In this document: positions 25,898 to 35,563 of the stretch, one piece after another
How the letters are laid out: each line of letters starts with the position of its first letter
How positions within the stretch are numbered: the first letter of the stretch is position 1
Assembly: GCA_963169645.1 (NCBI GenBank)
Contig: CAUJCO010000007.1
Coordinates: 77,803-141,802 of the forward strand
Source: Bacteroidota bacterium
GTDB taxonomy: Bacteria > Bacteroidota > Bacteroidia > Chitinophagales > JADIYW01
Reading direction: 5' to 3'
Length of the DNA: 64,000 bases
Translations under genes and position numbers: made by a program
The notes under the pieces: generated by a model
What the model was told of the DNA's origin: nothing
The model's input: only the letters and a program-made list of their open reading frames with translations
Database searches by the model: none

Positions 25898-26044
25898 AAA
25901 AAGTGTTTATTTTTATAATTGAAAGGCTGTAAATATAATAGAAATAACACTAGTGTAGAATAGATTTAATCTTAAATAAATATTTTTCGATTAATTTTAC
26001 AAAAGTTCAGTATTCAAAAATAAATAAAACTAAAAATTTAAGCT

Positions 26045-27340
26045 TTGGATTTAAAAATACCTTCAACCGGACAAAAAAGAGTAGTAATTATTGGTGGCGG
26101 ATTTGGTGGCATTGAGATTGCTAAAATTTTAAAAGATAAAGAAGTTCAAATTGTATTACTTGACAAAAACAATTACCATTGTTTTCAGCCTTTGCTATAT
26201 CAAGTAGCAACCGGAGGTTTAGAGCCAGGTAGTATTGCATATCCATTGAGAAAATTTATGCAAGAAATTCCAAATGGAATTTTCAGAATGGCTGAAGTAC
26301 GCAATATCGATGTTGCGAATCAAAAAGTGCACACTGACATTGGCGATTTGCAATACGATTTTTTAATTATCGCAACCGGAAGTACAACTAATTTTTTCCG
26401 TTTTCCAAAAGAGGTGTCATCCAAGATGATGCAAATGAAAGATATTCCGCAAGCACTGAATTTAAGAAGTTATATTTTAGAAAACTTTGAAGAAGCCTTG
26501 CTTACGTATGATGAATCTAAAAAAGAAAAACTCATCAATATCGCCATCGTTGGTGGCGGGCCAACCGGTGTGGAATTGGCTGGTGCATTAGGTGAAATGC
26601 GAAAAAATATTTTGCCAAAAGATTATCCTGAAATCGATTTCAGAAAAATGCAAATTCATCTTTTTGAATCTGCAGATAGATTACTCGGTGCTATGCATCC
26701 TGAAAATTCTGAAAAAGCATTGAAATATGTGAAAAATTTTGGTGTAAGCGTGTGGTTAAATACAATGGTTACGGATTACAACGGTGAAGAAATTACTACG
26801 GCCGATGGGAAAGTTATTAAAAGTGAAACCGTAATTTGGACTGCCGGTGTAAAAGGAAATCCGGTGCAAGGATTTAGTCCGGAAACGATTGTTGGTGGCA
26901 ATCGAATTTTGGTGGATGAATATTGCCAAGTAAAAAATTATCCCAATATTTATGCTATTGGCGATGTGGCTGCAATGCTTAGTGAAGACTACCCAAGAGG
27001 GCATCCGATGGTAGCACCTGTTGCTATACAACAAGGTGAATTGGTTGCTAAAAATATAGTAGCACTTTTAAAAAACAAAACGACTAAACCATTTAAATAC
27101 TACGATAAAGGTGCTATGGCAACCGTAGGTAGAAACAAAGCCGTGATGGAAAGCAAAGGCTTGAAAATGGGCGGTTTTATTGCATGGTTAGCTTGGTTAT
27201 TTGTACATGTAACCACGTTAATTGGTTTTAGAAATAAATTAACTGTTACCATTGGTTGGTTATACAACTACATTACCTATGATAGAACGTTGCGCTTAAT
27301 TATCCGACCGTTTAAAAACCTAGACGATGACGAAGCATAA
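26045..27340 (+). CDS. ndh: Type II NADH dehydrogenase (NDH-2), TTG start
   Basis: 431 residues. FAD-binding GGGFGG (17-22) and NADH-binding VGGGPTGVELAG (about 172-183) define a two-dinucleotide oxidoreductase; DKNNYHCFQPLLYQVATGGLEP is the NDH-2 quinone-side signature and the tail (GFIAWLAWLFVHVTTLIGF) anchors it in the inner membrane. It transfers electrons from NADH to quinone without pumping. The start must be the TTG at 26045: a stop codon lies one codon further upstream in frame and the first internal ATG is after the FAD motif. A minus-strand terminator begins at its stop codon. Confidence 0.9.
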   Translation: MDLKIPSTGQKRVVIIGGGFGGIEIAKILKDKEVQIVLLDKNNYHCFQPLLYQVATGGLEPGSIAYPLRKFMQEIPNGIFRMAEVRNIDVANQKVHTDIGDLQYDFLIIATGSTTNFFRFPKEVSSKMMQMKDIPQALNLRSYILENFEEALLTYDESKKEKLINIAIVGGGPTGVELAGALGEMRKNILPKDYPEIDFRKMQIHLFESADRLLGAMHPENSEKALKYVKNFGVSVWLNTMVTDYNGEEITTADGKVIKSETVIWTAGVKGNPVQGFSPETIVGGNRILVDEYCQVKNYPNIYAIGDVAAMLSEDYPRGHPMVAPVAIQQGELVAKNIVALLKNKTTKPFKYYDKGAMATVGRNKAVMESKGLKMGGFIAWLAWLFVHVTTLIGFRNKLTVTIGWLYNYITYDRTLRLIIRPFKNLDDDEA

Positions 27341-27369
27341 AAAAACAGCTCAAGTTGTACAACTTGAGC
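27341..27369 (-). terminator. Rho-independent terminator (minus strand)
   Basis: GCTCAAGTTG-TA-CAACTTGAGC is a perfect ten-base stem; on the minus strand it is followed by TGTTTTTTT, ending the Pmp3/YqaE transcript directly at the ndh stop codon. Confidence 0.85.
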
Positions 27370-27397
27370 CGTCAAACTAAAAACATAAAAACCCCTT

Positions 27398-27565
27398 TTA
27401 TCTTATTTCATATTTCGGATTATTTAAAATTACTAATGCAGCAATAACGCCCGGCACCCAACCAATTAAGGTTAACAGCAAGGTGATGATGATGCTTCCA
27501 CAACCTTTATCGTAAACGGCTAAAGGCGGGAAAAGGATACTTAAAATAACTCTCCAAATACTCAT
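27398..27565 (-). CDS. Pmp3/YqaE family small membrane peptide
   Basis: A 55-residue gene beginning MSIWRVILSILFPPLAV and continuing YDKGCGS, then GWVPGVIAALVIL. This is the UPF0057/Pmp3 proteolipid pattern: two hydrophobic helices with FPPLAV before a Cys-containing turn, and W-x-P-G before a second helix. These peptides sit in the inner membrane and are often induced by salt or cold stress, acting on membrane potential. It has its own terminator; no clear -7 box was found. Confidence 0.9.
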   Translation of the reverse strand: MSIWRVILSILFPPLAVYDKGCGSIIITLLLTLIGWVPGVIAALVILNNPKYEIR

Positions 27566-27738
27566 TCTTTTATTTTTTATTTTAATTAATACTTACAAAA
27601 CACATACCAATCTTGTATAGTTCCATTAAAAATTAGTATTTATAATAAATTAACAAACAACAAAAGTGTTGTAATAGAATAATAGCTACGCAACTATTTA
27701 AAATAAGAAATAGATTAGAATATAAATGAGTAAAGAAT

Positions 27739-28335
27739 TTATTTATGTCGATGTTTTAAAACATCTAAAATTTCATTGAATGAAATATTTTTTTCACGAA
27801 GCAAAACCATTAAATGAAACAACAAATCGGCGGTTTCATTTTTAAATAAATCATCATTGTTGTCTTTCGCTTCAATCACTACCTCTACTGCTTCTTCACC
27901 AACTTTTTGTGCAATTTTATTGATGCCTTTATTAAACAATATATTGGTGTAAGAACCTTCTTTTGGATGTAATTTTCTATCTGCAATTACGCTTTCCAAA
28001 GCGTGTAAAAATGAAAATACGGTTTCGTTTTTTTCATTCCAACATGTATCACTTCCGGTATGGCATACCGCACCTACCGGATTTACTTTTATTAAAAATG
28101 TATCGTTATCACAATCTAATTTTATATCCACAACATCTAAAAAATTACCACTTTCCTCTCCTTTTGTCCAAAGCCTATTTTTGCTTCTAGAAAAAAATGT
28201 AACTTTATTTGTTTCTTTCGTTTTAGCAAAACTTTCATTATTCATATAACCTAACATTAACACATTTCCGGTTTGTGCATCTTGGATGATGGCAGGCAAT
28301 AATCCGTTTATATCTTTTGAAAAATCAGGTGTCAT
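27739..28335 (-). CDS. hisIE: Bifunctional phosphoribosyl-AMP cyclohydrolase / phosphoribosyl-ATP pyrophosphatase
   Basis: 198 residues. The N-terminal HisI domain (1-105) has the metal site DCDND (74-78) and the zinc cysteines Cys91 and Cys98 in CHTGSDTC. The C-terminal HisE domain (106-198) has KVGEEAVEVVIEAK and ETADLLFHLMVLL with the acidic Mg-binding helix pair. It performs steps 2 and 3 of histidine synthesis. Last gene of hisA-hisF-hisIE, 59 bp after hisF. Confidence 0.96.
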   Translation of the reverse strand: MTPDFSKDINGLLPAIIQDAQTGNVLMLGYMNNESFAKTKETNKVTFFSRSKNRLWTKGEESGNFLDVVDIKLDCDNDTFLIKVNPVGAVCHTGSDTCWNEKNETVFSFLHALESVIADRKLHPKEGSYTNILFNKGINKIAQKVGEEAVEVVIEAKDNNDDLFKNETADLLFHLMVLLREKNISFNEILDVLKHRHK

Positions 28336-28394
28336 GGTTTATTATTTAAGTCAATATATTTAAAAAACGATTTACTTTTTTTGATAAAAATTAC

Positions 28395-29147
28395 TTACAA
28401 GCGCACAGAAATTCCTTCTTTTTTTAAATATGATTTTAAATCCGGAATTGGAATTTCGCCAAAATGAAAAACACTTGCAGCTAAAGCAGCATCGGCATTG
28501 GCTATATTAAAAACATCTGCAAAATGCTGTTTTGTTCCTGCACCACCGCTGGCAATAACCGGAATATGCAAATGTGCGGAACACCAATGCGTGATGTCTA
28601 ATGCAAACCCGTTTTTAGTACCATCGTTATTCATCGAAGTTAATAAAATTTCTCCGGCACCGCGTTCTTGAATTTCTTTTGCCCAATTTTTCGTGGAAAG
28701 CGGAGTTGCTTCTCTTCCACCTTTTACATATACTTTCCAATCATCTTCTAATTTAGTATCAATTGCAACTACAATGCATTGCGAACCAAATTGCTTGCTC
28801 AGCTCATCAATTAAATTAGGATTTTTTACGGCGGATGAATTGACAGAAATTTTATCGGCACCTGCATTTAGCAACACATCTACATCTTGAATTGTTGAGA
28901 TGCCTCCACCAACTGTGAAAGGAATATTGATAGCTGCTGCTACATTTCTCACTAAATCTACTAATGTTTTACGCGCTTCCACTGTTGCAGTGATATCTAA
29001 AAAAACCAACTCATCTGCACCTTGGACAACGTATTGTTTTGCCAATTCAACCGGATCGCCCGCACTGCGTAAATCCACGAAGTTGATACCTTTTACGGTT
29101 TCTCCGTTTTTGATATCTAAGCATGGTATGATACGTTTGGTTAACAA
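28395..29147 (-). CDS. hisF: Imidazole glycerol phosphate synthase cyclase subunit, TTG start
   Basis: I set the start at the TTG at 29147, giving 250 residues beginning [20 protein letters not shown], the normal N-terminus and length; the longer frame (to 29252) would overlap hisA by 79 bp and adds unrelated residues. The (beta/alpha)8 barrel has the catalytic Asp11 and Asp130, and the phosphate loops FTVGGGI and ASGGAGT. With HisH it makes imidazole glycerol phosphate and AICAR from PRFAR. It follows hisA after 26 bp. Confidence 0.95.
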   Translation of the reverse strand: MLTKRIIPCLDIKNGETVKGINFVDLRSAGDPVELAKQYVVQGADELVFLDITATVEARKTLVDLVRNVAAAINIPFTVGGGISTIQDVDVLLNAGADKISVNSSAVKNPNLIDELSKQFGSQCIVVAIDTKLEDDWKVYVKGGREATPLSTKNWAKEIQERGAGEILLTSMNNDGTKNGFALDITHWCSAHLHIPVIASGGAGTKQHFADVFNIANADAALAASVFHFGEIPIPDLKSYLKKEGISVRL

Positions 29148-29173
29148 GGATGATATATTGTAATGAATAAATT

Positions 29174-29893
29174 TTATGATAAAAAAGATTGTAAATCTTT
29201 CAACGAAAGCTTGTTTTCGTATAATGCTTTCCCAACAATAGCTGCATAACAACCCATTTGTTGTAACGCCGCTAAATCAGCTATAGAAGTAACACCACCT
29301 GATGCAATTAATTTTATTTCTTCGTATTCTTTGATAATTTTATCGTACAATTCAAACGAAGGACCTTGCAACATTCCATCTTTAGAAATATCGGTACATA
29401 GTACATAATCGATGCCTTCTTCGAAATAAAAATCTAAAAACGAAAAAATATCCTGTGTGCTATTTTCTTGCCAACCACTCACTGCAATTTTTTCGTTCAT
29501 GACATCGGCACCTAAGATGAGTTTTTCTTCTCCAAATTCCCAAATCCAATCCACAAATTCTTTTTTGTTTTTAGCAGCTAAACTACCTACTGCAATTTGA
29601 TTAGCACCGCAATTAAAAGCTTGTTTTGCTGCTTCTTTCGATTTTATTCCACCTGAGAAATCAACTTTCAAGTTGGTATTTTGGGTTATTGCCTCCAACA
29701 CGTTCCAATTCACTACTTTTCCGGATTTAGCACCATCTAAATCCACTAAATGTAAATGTGTGATGCCATTTGCTTCAAATTCTTTAGCAACCTCCACCGG
29801 ATTCTCGTTATATATTTTTTTGGTATCGTAATCACCTTTAGTGAGTCGCACACATTTTGCATCAATAATATCTATTGCCGGAATAATTAGCAT
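29174..29893 (-). CDS. hisA: ProFAR isomerase
   Basis: 239 residues from the ATG at 29893 ([21 protein letters not shown]); the longer frame reads through a terminator. It is a (beta/alpha)8 barrel with catalytic Asp8 and Asp168 (CTDISKDGM), VDFSGGI and ASGGV phosphate loops. It catalyses the Amadori isomerisation in histidine synthesis. It is separated from hisH by a protease gene and its terminator, so the hisA-F-IE unit needs its own promoter; a TATTTTTA box lies four bases before the ATG. Confidence 0.95.
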   Translation of the reverse strand: MLIIPAIDIIDAKCVRLTKGDYDTKKIYNENPVEVAKEFEANGITHLHLVDLDGAKSGKVVNWNVLEAITQNTNLKVDFSGGIKSKEAAKQAFNCGANQIAVGSLAAKNKKEFVDWIWEFGEEKLILGADVMNEKIAVSGWQENSTQDIFSFLDFYFEEGIDYVLCTDISKDGMLQGPSFELYDKIIKEYEEIKLIASGGVTSIADLAALQQMGCYAAIVGKALYENKLSLKDLQSFLS

Positions 29894-29897
29894 AGTG

Positions 29898-29905
29898 TAA
29901 AAATA
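29898..29905 (-). promoter_or_regulatory. Possible -7 box (TATTTTTA) overlapping terminator T-tract, before hisA
   Basis: TATTTTTA on the minus strand, then CACT and the hisA ATG. Seven of eight positions fit. It arises from the T-tract of the protease terminator, in the same arrangement as at 8600-8611. Confidence 0.35.
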
Positions 29906-29932
29906 AAAAAGCTGCATCATAAAATGCAGCTT
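29901..29932 (-). terminator. Rho-independent terminator of the protease gene
   Basis: On the minus strand AAGCTGCAT, loop TTTATG, ATGCAGCTT, then TTTATTTTT. It isolates hisA from the protease transcript. Confidence 0.9.
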
Positions 29933-29952
29933 CTGTTGTTATATAAACATTT

Positions 29953-32052
29953 TTATTGTATCAAAATACTTTGTGTACTCACACCTTCATCGTCCGTAAT
30001 GCTGAGGTAGTACATTCCTTTTTCGATATGCTCTAACGAGATATGTTTATTGTTTAAGCCAATTCGCAAATCTAAATTTTCTTCCAATAAAACTTGTCCA
30101 TTTATGTTATACAATTTCAGTGTGTAATTTTTTGCTTGTTTGGATGTAATATTTAAATCAAAATTCCCATTGCTTGGATTAGGAATTATTGCATAAACTA
30201 TATCCAATTGATGCTGCTTTAATCCGGTTACAACGCTATTATATACATTGATATTATCTACATAAACATTATTGCCATACGCACCATTATTTCTAAAAAT
30301 AAGTTTAATTTTTTGGTTGATAAATGCCGGTGGAATATTGATAGAATCGGTTCTCCATTGTGCTGAAGTAGGCACAAAGTTGTTATTATAATTAGCAGCA
30401 GTTGCCAATGTACTACCACCTTTTTTGTAGATTGACTGAACGGTATTGGAACAAGCTAATGCTACTAAAACTTCTAGCGTATCTGTAGAAAGATTACTAT
30501 ATCTAGCATACGCAACATCAAATTTTATTTTCGGATTAGATGCACCCGTTAAATTGATATAAGGTGAATGAATTTCATCTTTTAGATACGAAGCATCGAT
30601 GTCATAATTATTATAATACATACATGCATTGGAAGCACCATACGCACCTACACTGGTTTTTCGTTCCCAATTATGTGTAGAATTAGAAACTAAACTCCAA
30701 CCTGTTGGTGGAAAAGTGGCATTTTGAAAACCTTCCGAAAATGGCAACGATTGCCCTGTTGGTGTTGATACTTTGATATAGTTTGTTTTGACTTCAGTAT
30801 CGTTGCCAATACTATTCGTTGCTTTTAAAGTGATGGTATAATTTCCTGCTGTATTAAAAAGTATTTTAGGATTTTTAGAAGCAGATGTAGTACCATTGGT
30901 AAATGACCAACCGGAAGCCGGAGTAATTGTCCATAGCCAACTTGTTGGTGTATTAGAAGATAAATCAGAAAAAGTAATGGTGGTACTTGGACAAACATCT
31001 GTTTTATCTGCACTAAAATTAGCAACCGGAGCTGAAGGTGTAGAAGTACAAACAGTAGAAGTAACTAAAGCTGCTCGCATGGCATCGGACGTGATGGCAT
31101 TGTGCATACGAGTTGATTGTCCGGCAGTGAACATATACATACAGGCATCATCTACATAATCCATAAAATTCATAAACATTTCACCATTTGGACTTGTTCC
31201 AGCACCACAGCTATTTGCTTGGAATGGGAATGTTGGACAGCCAAAATTTAATCCACCAGAACCACCATCGTTTCCACCGGCTTGCGGCGGTGTATCACCT
31301 ACATAATCATTACCACAAGCTTCATCACCACTTATATGCGACAAACCTAACCAATGTCCAATTTCATGTGTTGCTGTTCTACCTTTATTGTAGGGAGCAA
31401 CTGCTGTCCCTGAAGTGCCAAAACATTCATAATTTATTACAACACCATCTTCTTCTTCATAACCACCCGGAAACGTTGCATATCCTAAGGTTCCACCATC
31501 TATTTTCAATACCCAAATATTCAAATATTTAGTAGGATCCCAATACGTTTGCGGTTTAATAGTATTGTCGATATAGGTGTCTGACCAACCACTGCTTCCT
31601 GGATTAGTGAACCCGGCAGTTTGGGCATTTACTCTATGTATGCCGGTTTCTACTAAGGTATTACCATACGGATCTTTAGAAGCTAAACAAAATGAGATAT
31701 TGGTATTGGCTTTATATGGCAAAAAAGCAGCCGGACAATTAGATGAATTAAAACCGGTTCCGGCAAAATCAGCATTTAAAACAGGTATCTGTGAATTGAC
31801 TTGTGCTTGTGATATGTTTTCTACGGAATTCCAGTACACAACATGCACAATAACCGGAATAGTGTATGAGGCTTCAGTACGCTGTGTGGCACTTTGAAGT
31901 GCAGCCAATTGCAATTTTTGATTAAATTGTTGATACCAACTTGCAGTAGGTATTTTTGTTGCACATGTTCTATTTTTGGGCAGTTTATCATTAGAAAATA
32001 CATTCCAATTTGATAAACATACCAAAATAATTACAAGATAAAAGTTCTTCAT
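29953..32052 (-). CDS. Secreted M43 (pappalysin-type) metalloprotease with PKD domain and T9SS sorting domain
   Basis: 699 residues. A signal peptide (about 1-20) is followed by an M43 catalytic domain with the extended zinc motif HEIGHWLGLSH (His229, Glu230, His233, His239) and the Met-turn segment MNFMDYVDDACM. Cysteines around it probably form disulfides. A PKD domain follows (about 343-430, VANFSADKTDVCPSTTITFSD), then a jelly-roll-like domain (LPFSEGFQNATFPPTGW), and a C-terminal type A sorting domain (about 620-699, IIPNPSNGNFDLNI, GMYYLSI). The enzyme is exported by the type IX system and either surface-anchored or released. It is inserted between hisH and hisA with its own terminator. 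Confidence 0.93.
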   Translation of the reverse strand: MKNFYLVIILVCLSNWNVFSNDKLPKNRTCATKIPTASWYQQFNQKLQLAALQSATQRTEASYTIPVIVHVVYWNSVENISQAQVNSQIPVLNADFAGTGFNSSNCPAAFLPYKANTNISFCLASKDPYGNTLVETGIHRVNAQTAGFTNPGSSGWSDTYIDNTIKPQTYWDPTKYLNIWVLKIDGGTLGYATFPGGYEEEDGVVINYECFGTSGTAVAPYNKGRTATHEIGHWLGLSHISGDEACGNDYVGDTPPQAGGNDGGSGGLNFGCPTFPFQANSCGAGTSPNGEMFMNFMDYVDDACMYMFTAGQSTRMHNAITSDAMRAALVTSTVCTSTPSAPVANFSADKTDVCPSTTITFSDLSSNTPTSWLWTITPASGWSFTNGTTSASKNPKILFNTAGNYTITLKATNSIGNDTEVKTNYIKVSTPTGQSLPFSEGFQNATFPPTGWSLVSNSTHNWERKTSVGAYGASNACMYYNNYDIDASYLKDEIHSPYINLTGASNPKIKFDVAYARYSNLSTDTLEVLVALACSNTVQSIYKKGGSTLATAANYNNNFVPTSAQWRTDSINIPPAFINQKIKLIFRNNGAYGNNVYVDNINVYNSVVTGLKQHQLDIVYAIIPNPSNGNFDLNITSKQAKNYTLKLYNINGQVLLEENLDLRIGLNNKHISLEHIEKGMYYLSITDDEGVSTQSILIQ

Positions 32053-32121
32053 AGATACTTGTTAATGAAATAAGATATAAATATACTACATTTTAGCAAC
32101 ACAGCAAGGATTGAGCCAAGA

Positions 32122-32715
32122 CTAACAATGTTTGATGAAATTCTCCAATATCAAATTTCCAACATCTGCACTCTTTTCCGGATGGAATTGAACTGCATAA
32201 AAATTATCTTTTTGTAAGGCCGCAGAAAATGGAATAATATAATCAGTAGTGGCAATTGTATAGTTACTTAATGCACAATAGTAACTATGCACAAAATAAA
32301 CAAATGCATTTTCAGGAATAGCTTTAAATAAGGGCGATTTAAGTTGATGAATCTCATTCCATCCCATTTGTGGAATTTTTTCATTAGGATTGTTGGAGTT
32401 AAACTTTTTCACTTGTACAGGAAAAATACCTAAACAATCTACATTGCCTTCTTCACTGTGCGTACACATCAGTTGCTGCCCCAAGCAAATTCCTAAAACA
32501 GGTTGTTTTAAATTTTTAATTACAATATCTAAATTTCGCTCTTTTAAATATTGCATCGTAGGTGCAGCATGGCCTACACCCGGAAAAATAACCTTATCTG
32601 CTTGTTGAATCGTTAAAATATCATCTGAAATAATAGGTTGTATTCCTAAACGTAACAATGCATTTTCTACGCTTTTAGTATTTCCGGCATTATAGTTTAT
32701 GATTACAATATTCAT
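32122..32715 (-). CDS. hisH: Imidazole glycerol phosphate synthase glutaminase subunit
   Basis: 197 residues, class I glutamine amidotransferase: catalytic Cys77 in GICLGQQLM, His178 and Glu180 in FHPEKS, and the PGVGHA oxyanion strand. It supplies ammonia to HisF. It begins 39 bp after trpA and is therefore at the end of a trp operon rather than beside its partner hisF, which lies about 3 kb downstream behind a protease gene. Confidence 0.95.
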   Translation of the reverse strand: MNIVIINYNAGNTKSVENALLRLGIQPIISDDILTIQQADKVIFPGVGHAAPTMQYLKERNLDIVIKNLKQPVLGICLGQQLMCTHSEEGNVDCLGIFPVQVKKFNSNNPNEKIPQMGWNEIHQLKSPLFKAIPENAFVYFVHSYYCALSNYTIATTDYIIPFSAALQKDNFYAVQFHPEKSADVGNLILENFIKHC

Positions 32716-32754
32716 GTATTATAGATTTCAGATGTATGGAATGTGAATTCAGCT

Positions 32755-33534
32755 TTATACGGTTTTAATATTTCGAATAAATTGGCTAATATCTTTAGTT
32801 AGATTAGATGATTTATCTATTGCATTGATAAATGCTGTTCCAATAATTGCTCCATTGGCATATTTACATGCTGTTTCAAACGTTGATTTATCTTTTATTC
32901 CAAAACCAATTAATGTTGGATTTTTCAAGTTTAACGACTTTATATATTGAAAATATCGTTCTTGATTTTCTTGAATATTTGAAGTACCACCTGTAATTGC
33001 ATTGGATGAAACGACATAAATAAAGGCATCTGTTAACGCATCTATTTTTCTAATTCTTGCTTCGGAAGTTTGCGGTGTTACCAAAAAAATATTTTGTAAT
33101 TGGTGTGCTTCAAAAGTAGATTGATACATGGTTTCATATTCATACATGGGTAAATCCGGAATAATGATACCATCTATGCCACAAGCTTGTGCATCCTTTA
33201 AAAAATTGTCGATTCCATATTGATAAACCGGATTAAAATATCCCATCAACACCAATGGAATATTTATTTGTGAACGAATTGATTTTAGTTGTTCAAATAA
33301 TGTTTTCAACATCATTCCATTATTAATAGCAATGGTATTGGAATATTGAATAACGGGCCCGTCGGCAGTTGGATCAGAAAAAGGCATTCCAATTTCAACC
33401 ATATCTACACCATTATTTTGTAATTCAACTAAGATGGGTACGATACTATTTAACTCAGGAAATCCTGCGGTACAAAAAACACTTAAAATATTTTTCTCTT
33501 TCTTTTGAAATAGTTCTTTAATTCGATTCGTCAT
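32755..33534 (-). CDS. trpA: Tryptophan synthase alpha chain
   Basis: 259 residues with the catalytic Glu47 (VEIGMPFSDP) and Asp58 (TADGP), the phosphate-binding GFGIKD and SNAITGG segments of the (beta/alpha)8 barrel. It cleaves indole glycerol phosphate to indole for TrpB. It is 27 bp after trpB. Confidence 0.96.
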   Translation of the reverse strand: MTNRIKELFQKKEKNILSVFCTAGFPELNSIVPILVELQNNGVDMVEIGMPFSDPTADGPVIQYSNTIAINNGMMLKTLFEQLKSIRSQINIPLVLMGYFNPVYQYGIDNFLKDAQACGIDGIIIPDLPMYEYETMYQSTFEAHQLQNIFLVTPQTSEARIRKIDALTDAFIYVVSSNAITGGTSNIQENQERYFQYIKSLNLKNPTLIGFGIKDKSTFETACKYANGAIIGTAFINAIDKSSNLTKDISQFIRNIKTV

Positions 33535-33561
33535 TTTATGTTATTTCAGTACAAGGAAATA

Positions 33562-34764
33562 TTATTGTAATTCTCGGATATAGGTATCTAAATCTTTGTC
33601 ACCACGACCGGATAGATTCACCACAACTACATCGGTTGGTTTTGCTCCTATCCTATCTAACACGGCTATTGCATGTGCACTTTCTAAAGCCGGAATAATA
33701 CCTTCAGTTCGAGCCAACAATTGCACAGCCTGCAATGCTTCTGTATCTGTAGCACTCAAAAACGTTGCTCTTTGGGTGTCAAACAAATTAGCATGAATTG
33801 GACCAATTCCGGGATAATCTAAACCGGCAGAAATAGAATGCGGTTCAATTACTTGACCATCTTCTGTTTGCATAAACAAGGTTTTCGAACTGTGCAACAC
33901 ACCAATTCTTCCGAGTTGAGTGGTAGCAGCACTCATACCGGAATGCACACCATGACCTGCGGCTTCGACAGCAACTAACTGAACTGCTTCATTATCTAAA
34001 AAATGATAAAAAGCACCGGCGGCATTACTTCCACCACCAACACAAGCCACTACATAATTTGGATTTTCGTTGCCTGTTTTTTCTTTTAATTGTTGCTTCA
34101 TTTCTTCCGAAATGACGCTCTGAAAACGAGCCACCATATCCGGGAAAGGATGTGGACCCACAACACTACCGATGATATAATGTGTATCTGTTGGGTTGGC
34201 AATCCAATCGCGCATAGCTTCGTTGGTAGCATCTTTTAAAGTTTTAGAACCCGAAGTAGCCGGACGCACCTCTGCTCCTAACATTTGCATTCGTTTCACG
34301 TTGGGTGCTTGTCGCTGAATATCTACTTCACCCATATACACTACACAAGGCAAATTCATTAACGCACATACTGTAGCGGTAGCAACGCCATGTTGTCCAG
34401 CTCCGGTTTCAGCAATAATACGTGTTTTCCCTAATCGTTTTGCCAATAAAATCTGACCTATTGTATTATTTACTTTATGCGCACCTGTATGGCATAAATC
34501 TTCTCGTTTAAGGTAAATTTGCGTATTGAATTTTTCACTCAATCGCTTGGCAAAATAAAGTGGTGTTGGTCTTCCAACATAATCTTTCAACAACGCATGA
34601 AATTCATGCTGAAAAGCTTCATCGTAAATGATTTCCAAATATTTTTGCTGTAATTCTTCAATATTCGGATGTAACATTTCCGGAATGTAAGCACCACCAA
34701 ACTGGCCATAATAACCCTGTTCGTTTACTTGGTATTTAGATTTAAAATTTGTGGATTGAGCCAT
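33562..34764 (-). CDS. trpB: Tryptophan synthase beta chain
   Basis: 400 residues, TrpB1 type. The PLP lysine is Lys97 in [15 protein letters not shown] binds the phosphate; [10 protein letters not shown] and [12 protein letters not shown] are the usual flanking signatures. It condenses indole and serine to tryptophan. It follows trpF after 58 bp. trpE, trpG, trpD and trpC are not in the window. Confidence 0.97.
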   Translation of the reverse strand: MAQSTNFKSKYQVNEQGYYGQFGGAYIPEMLHPNIEELQQKYLEIIYDEAFQHEFHALLKDYVGRPTPLYFAKRLSEKFNTQIYLKREDLCHTGAHKVNNTIGQILLAKRLGKTRIIAETGAGQHGVATATVCALMNLPCVVYMGEVDIQRQAPNVKRMQMLGAEVRPATSGSKTLKDATNEAMRDWIANPTDTHYIIGSVVGPHPFPDMVARFQSVISEEMKQQLKEKTGNENPNYVVACVGGGSNAAGAFYHFLDNEAVQLVAVEAAGHGVHSGMSAATTQLGRIGVLHSSKTLFMQTEDGQVIEPHSISAGLDYPGIGPIHANLFDTQRATFLSATDTEALQAVQLLARTEGIIPALESAHAIAVLDRIGAKPTDVVVVNLSGRGDKDLDTYIRELQ

Positions 34765-34822
34765 TATAATTTAATAAAGAAGCAATTTAGTCATTAAATA
34801 ATTCAATTAAAATGGAAACTTA

Positions 34823-35470
34823 TTATTTCATTGTTACATTTCTACACAACGATATTAATGCTGAGCATTTTTCAATGTCTTTTAATGCAGGTTCGATTTC
34901 TAATTTGCTATTAAAATCTAACGCATGGATTGGAATTACTTTTGCTAAATCTTGTATGATTGATATATCTTTTATCTCCAAACCGCCTGACAAAAATATA
35001 GGTTTTGACAATGTATATTGATTTAACAGCAACCAATCAAAATGTGTTCCGGTGCCACCATATTCTTTAGATTTGGTATCAAAAAGAAAAAAAGAACAAG
35101 CATCTTCATACGCATCTAAAATTGAAAAATCGAAATACGCATCAATGCCAAAAGCTTTTATTACTTGAAAACCGAGCAATTGTAAATCTTCACAAAACTC
35201 GGGCGATTCATCGCCGTGTAATTGAATAATTTGTATATCGTATTCCGTAGCAACACGAATGATGCTTTGAATGGTTTCATTTACAAAGACACCAACTTTT
35301 TGTACTCTTAAATCCGCATTAAAAATAAATTCCGAGAATTGTTGTTGATGTGCACCTAATACAAATCGTTTTGATTTCGGATAAAAAATAAAACCTAAAT
35401 AATCCGGATACAAATCTGCAACAGCCTGAATATTTTCAGGATATTTCATGCCACAGATTTTAATTTTCAT
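34823..35470 (-). CDS. trpF: Phosphoribosylanthranilate isomerase
   Basis: I use the ATG at 35470 (MKIKICGMKYPENIQAV), the conserved N-terminus with catalytic Cys6; the frame can be extended 19 residues upstream but into a palindromic non-coding region. The 215 residues form a small (beta/alpha)8 barrel with IQLHGDESPE, AFGID and LSGGLEI. It is the first gene of trpF-trpB-trpA-hisH. Confidence 0.95.
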   Translation of the reverse strand: MKIKICGMKYPENIQAVADLYPDYLGFIFYPKSKRFVLGAHQQQFSEFIFNADLRVQKVGVFVNETIQSIIRVATEYDIQIIQLHGDESPEFCEDLQLLGFQVIKAFGIDAYFDFSILDAYEDACSFFLFDTKSKEYGGTGTHFDWLLLNQYTLSKPIFLSGGLEIKDISIIQDLAKVIPIHALDFNSKLEIEPALKDIEKCSALISLCRNVTMK

Positions 35471-35498
35471 ATCTATAATTTTATCTAAGAAATAAATA

Positions 35499-35538
35499 TT
35501 AGATAAATAATGAAACACGTGTTTCACTATTTATCTAA
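35499..35538. promoter_or_regulatory. 40-bp near-perfect palindrome upstream of trpF
   Basis: The left arm TTAGATAAATAATGAAACAC and the right arm GTGTTTCACTATTTATCTAA are complementary at 19 of 20 positions with no loop, centred on ACACGTGT. A third copy of TTATCTAA lies at 35481-35488. Only a weak T-rich stretch follows on either strand, so this could be an operator or an imperfect terminator for the lipase gene that ends at 35564. Confidence 0.5.
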
Positions 35539-35563
35539 CAAAATTAAAAAATAGCACGAACTA

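Noticed and set aside
29148-29252. Upstream extension of hisF
   Set aside because: It overlaps hisA by 79 bp and adds residues foreign to HisF, whose conserved start is [12 protein letters not shown].
31188-31532. 114-residue plus-strand frame within the M43 protease gene
   Set aside because: His/Leu-rich translation is the antisense of the protease; no start signal or family.
35471-35563. Trp-codon leader peptide before trpF, by analogy with the pheA leader
   Set aside because: The minus strand has no ATG-started frame with TGG codons here; only the palindrome is present.
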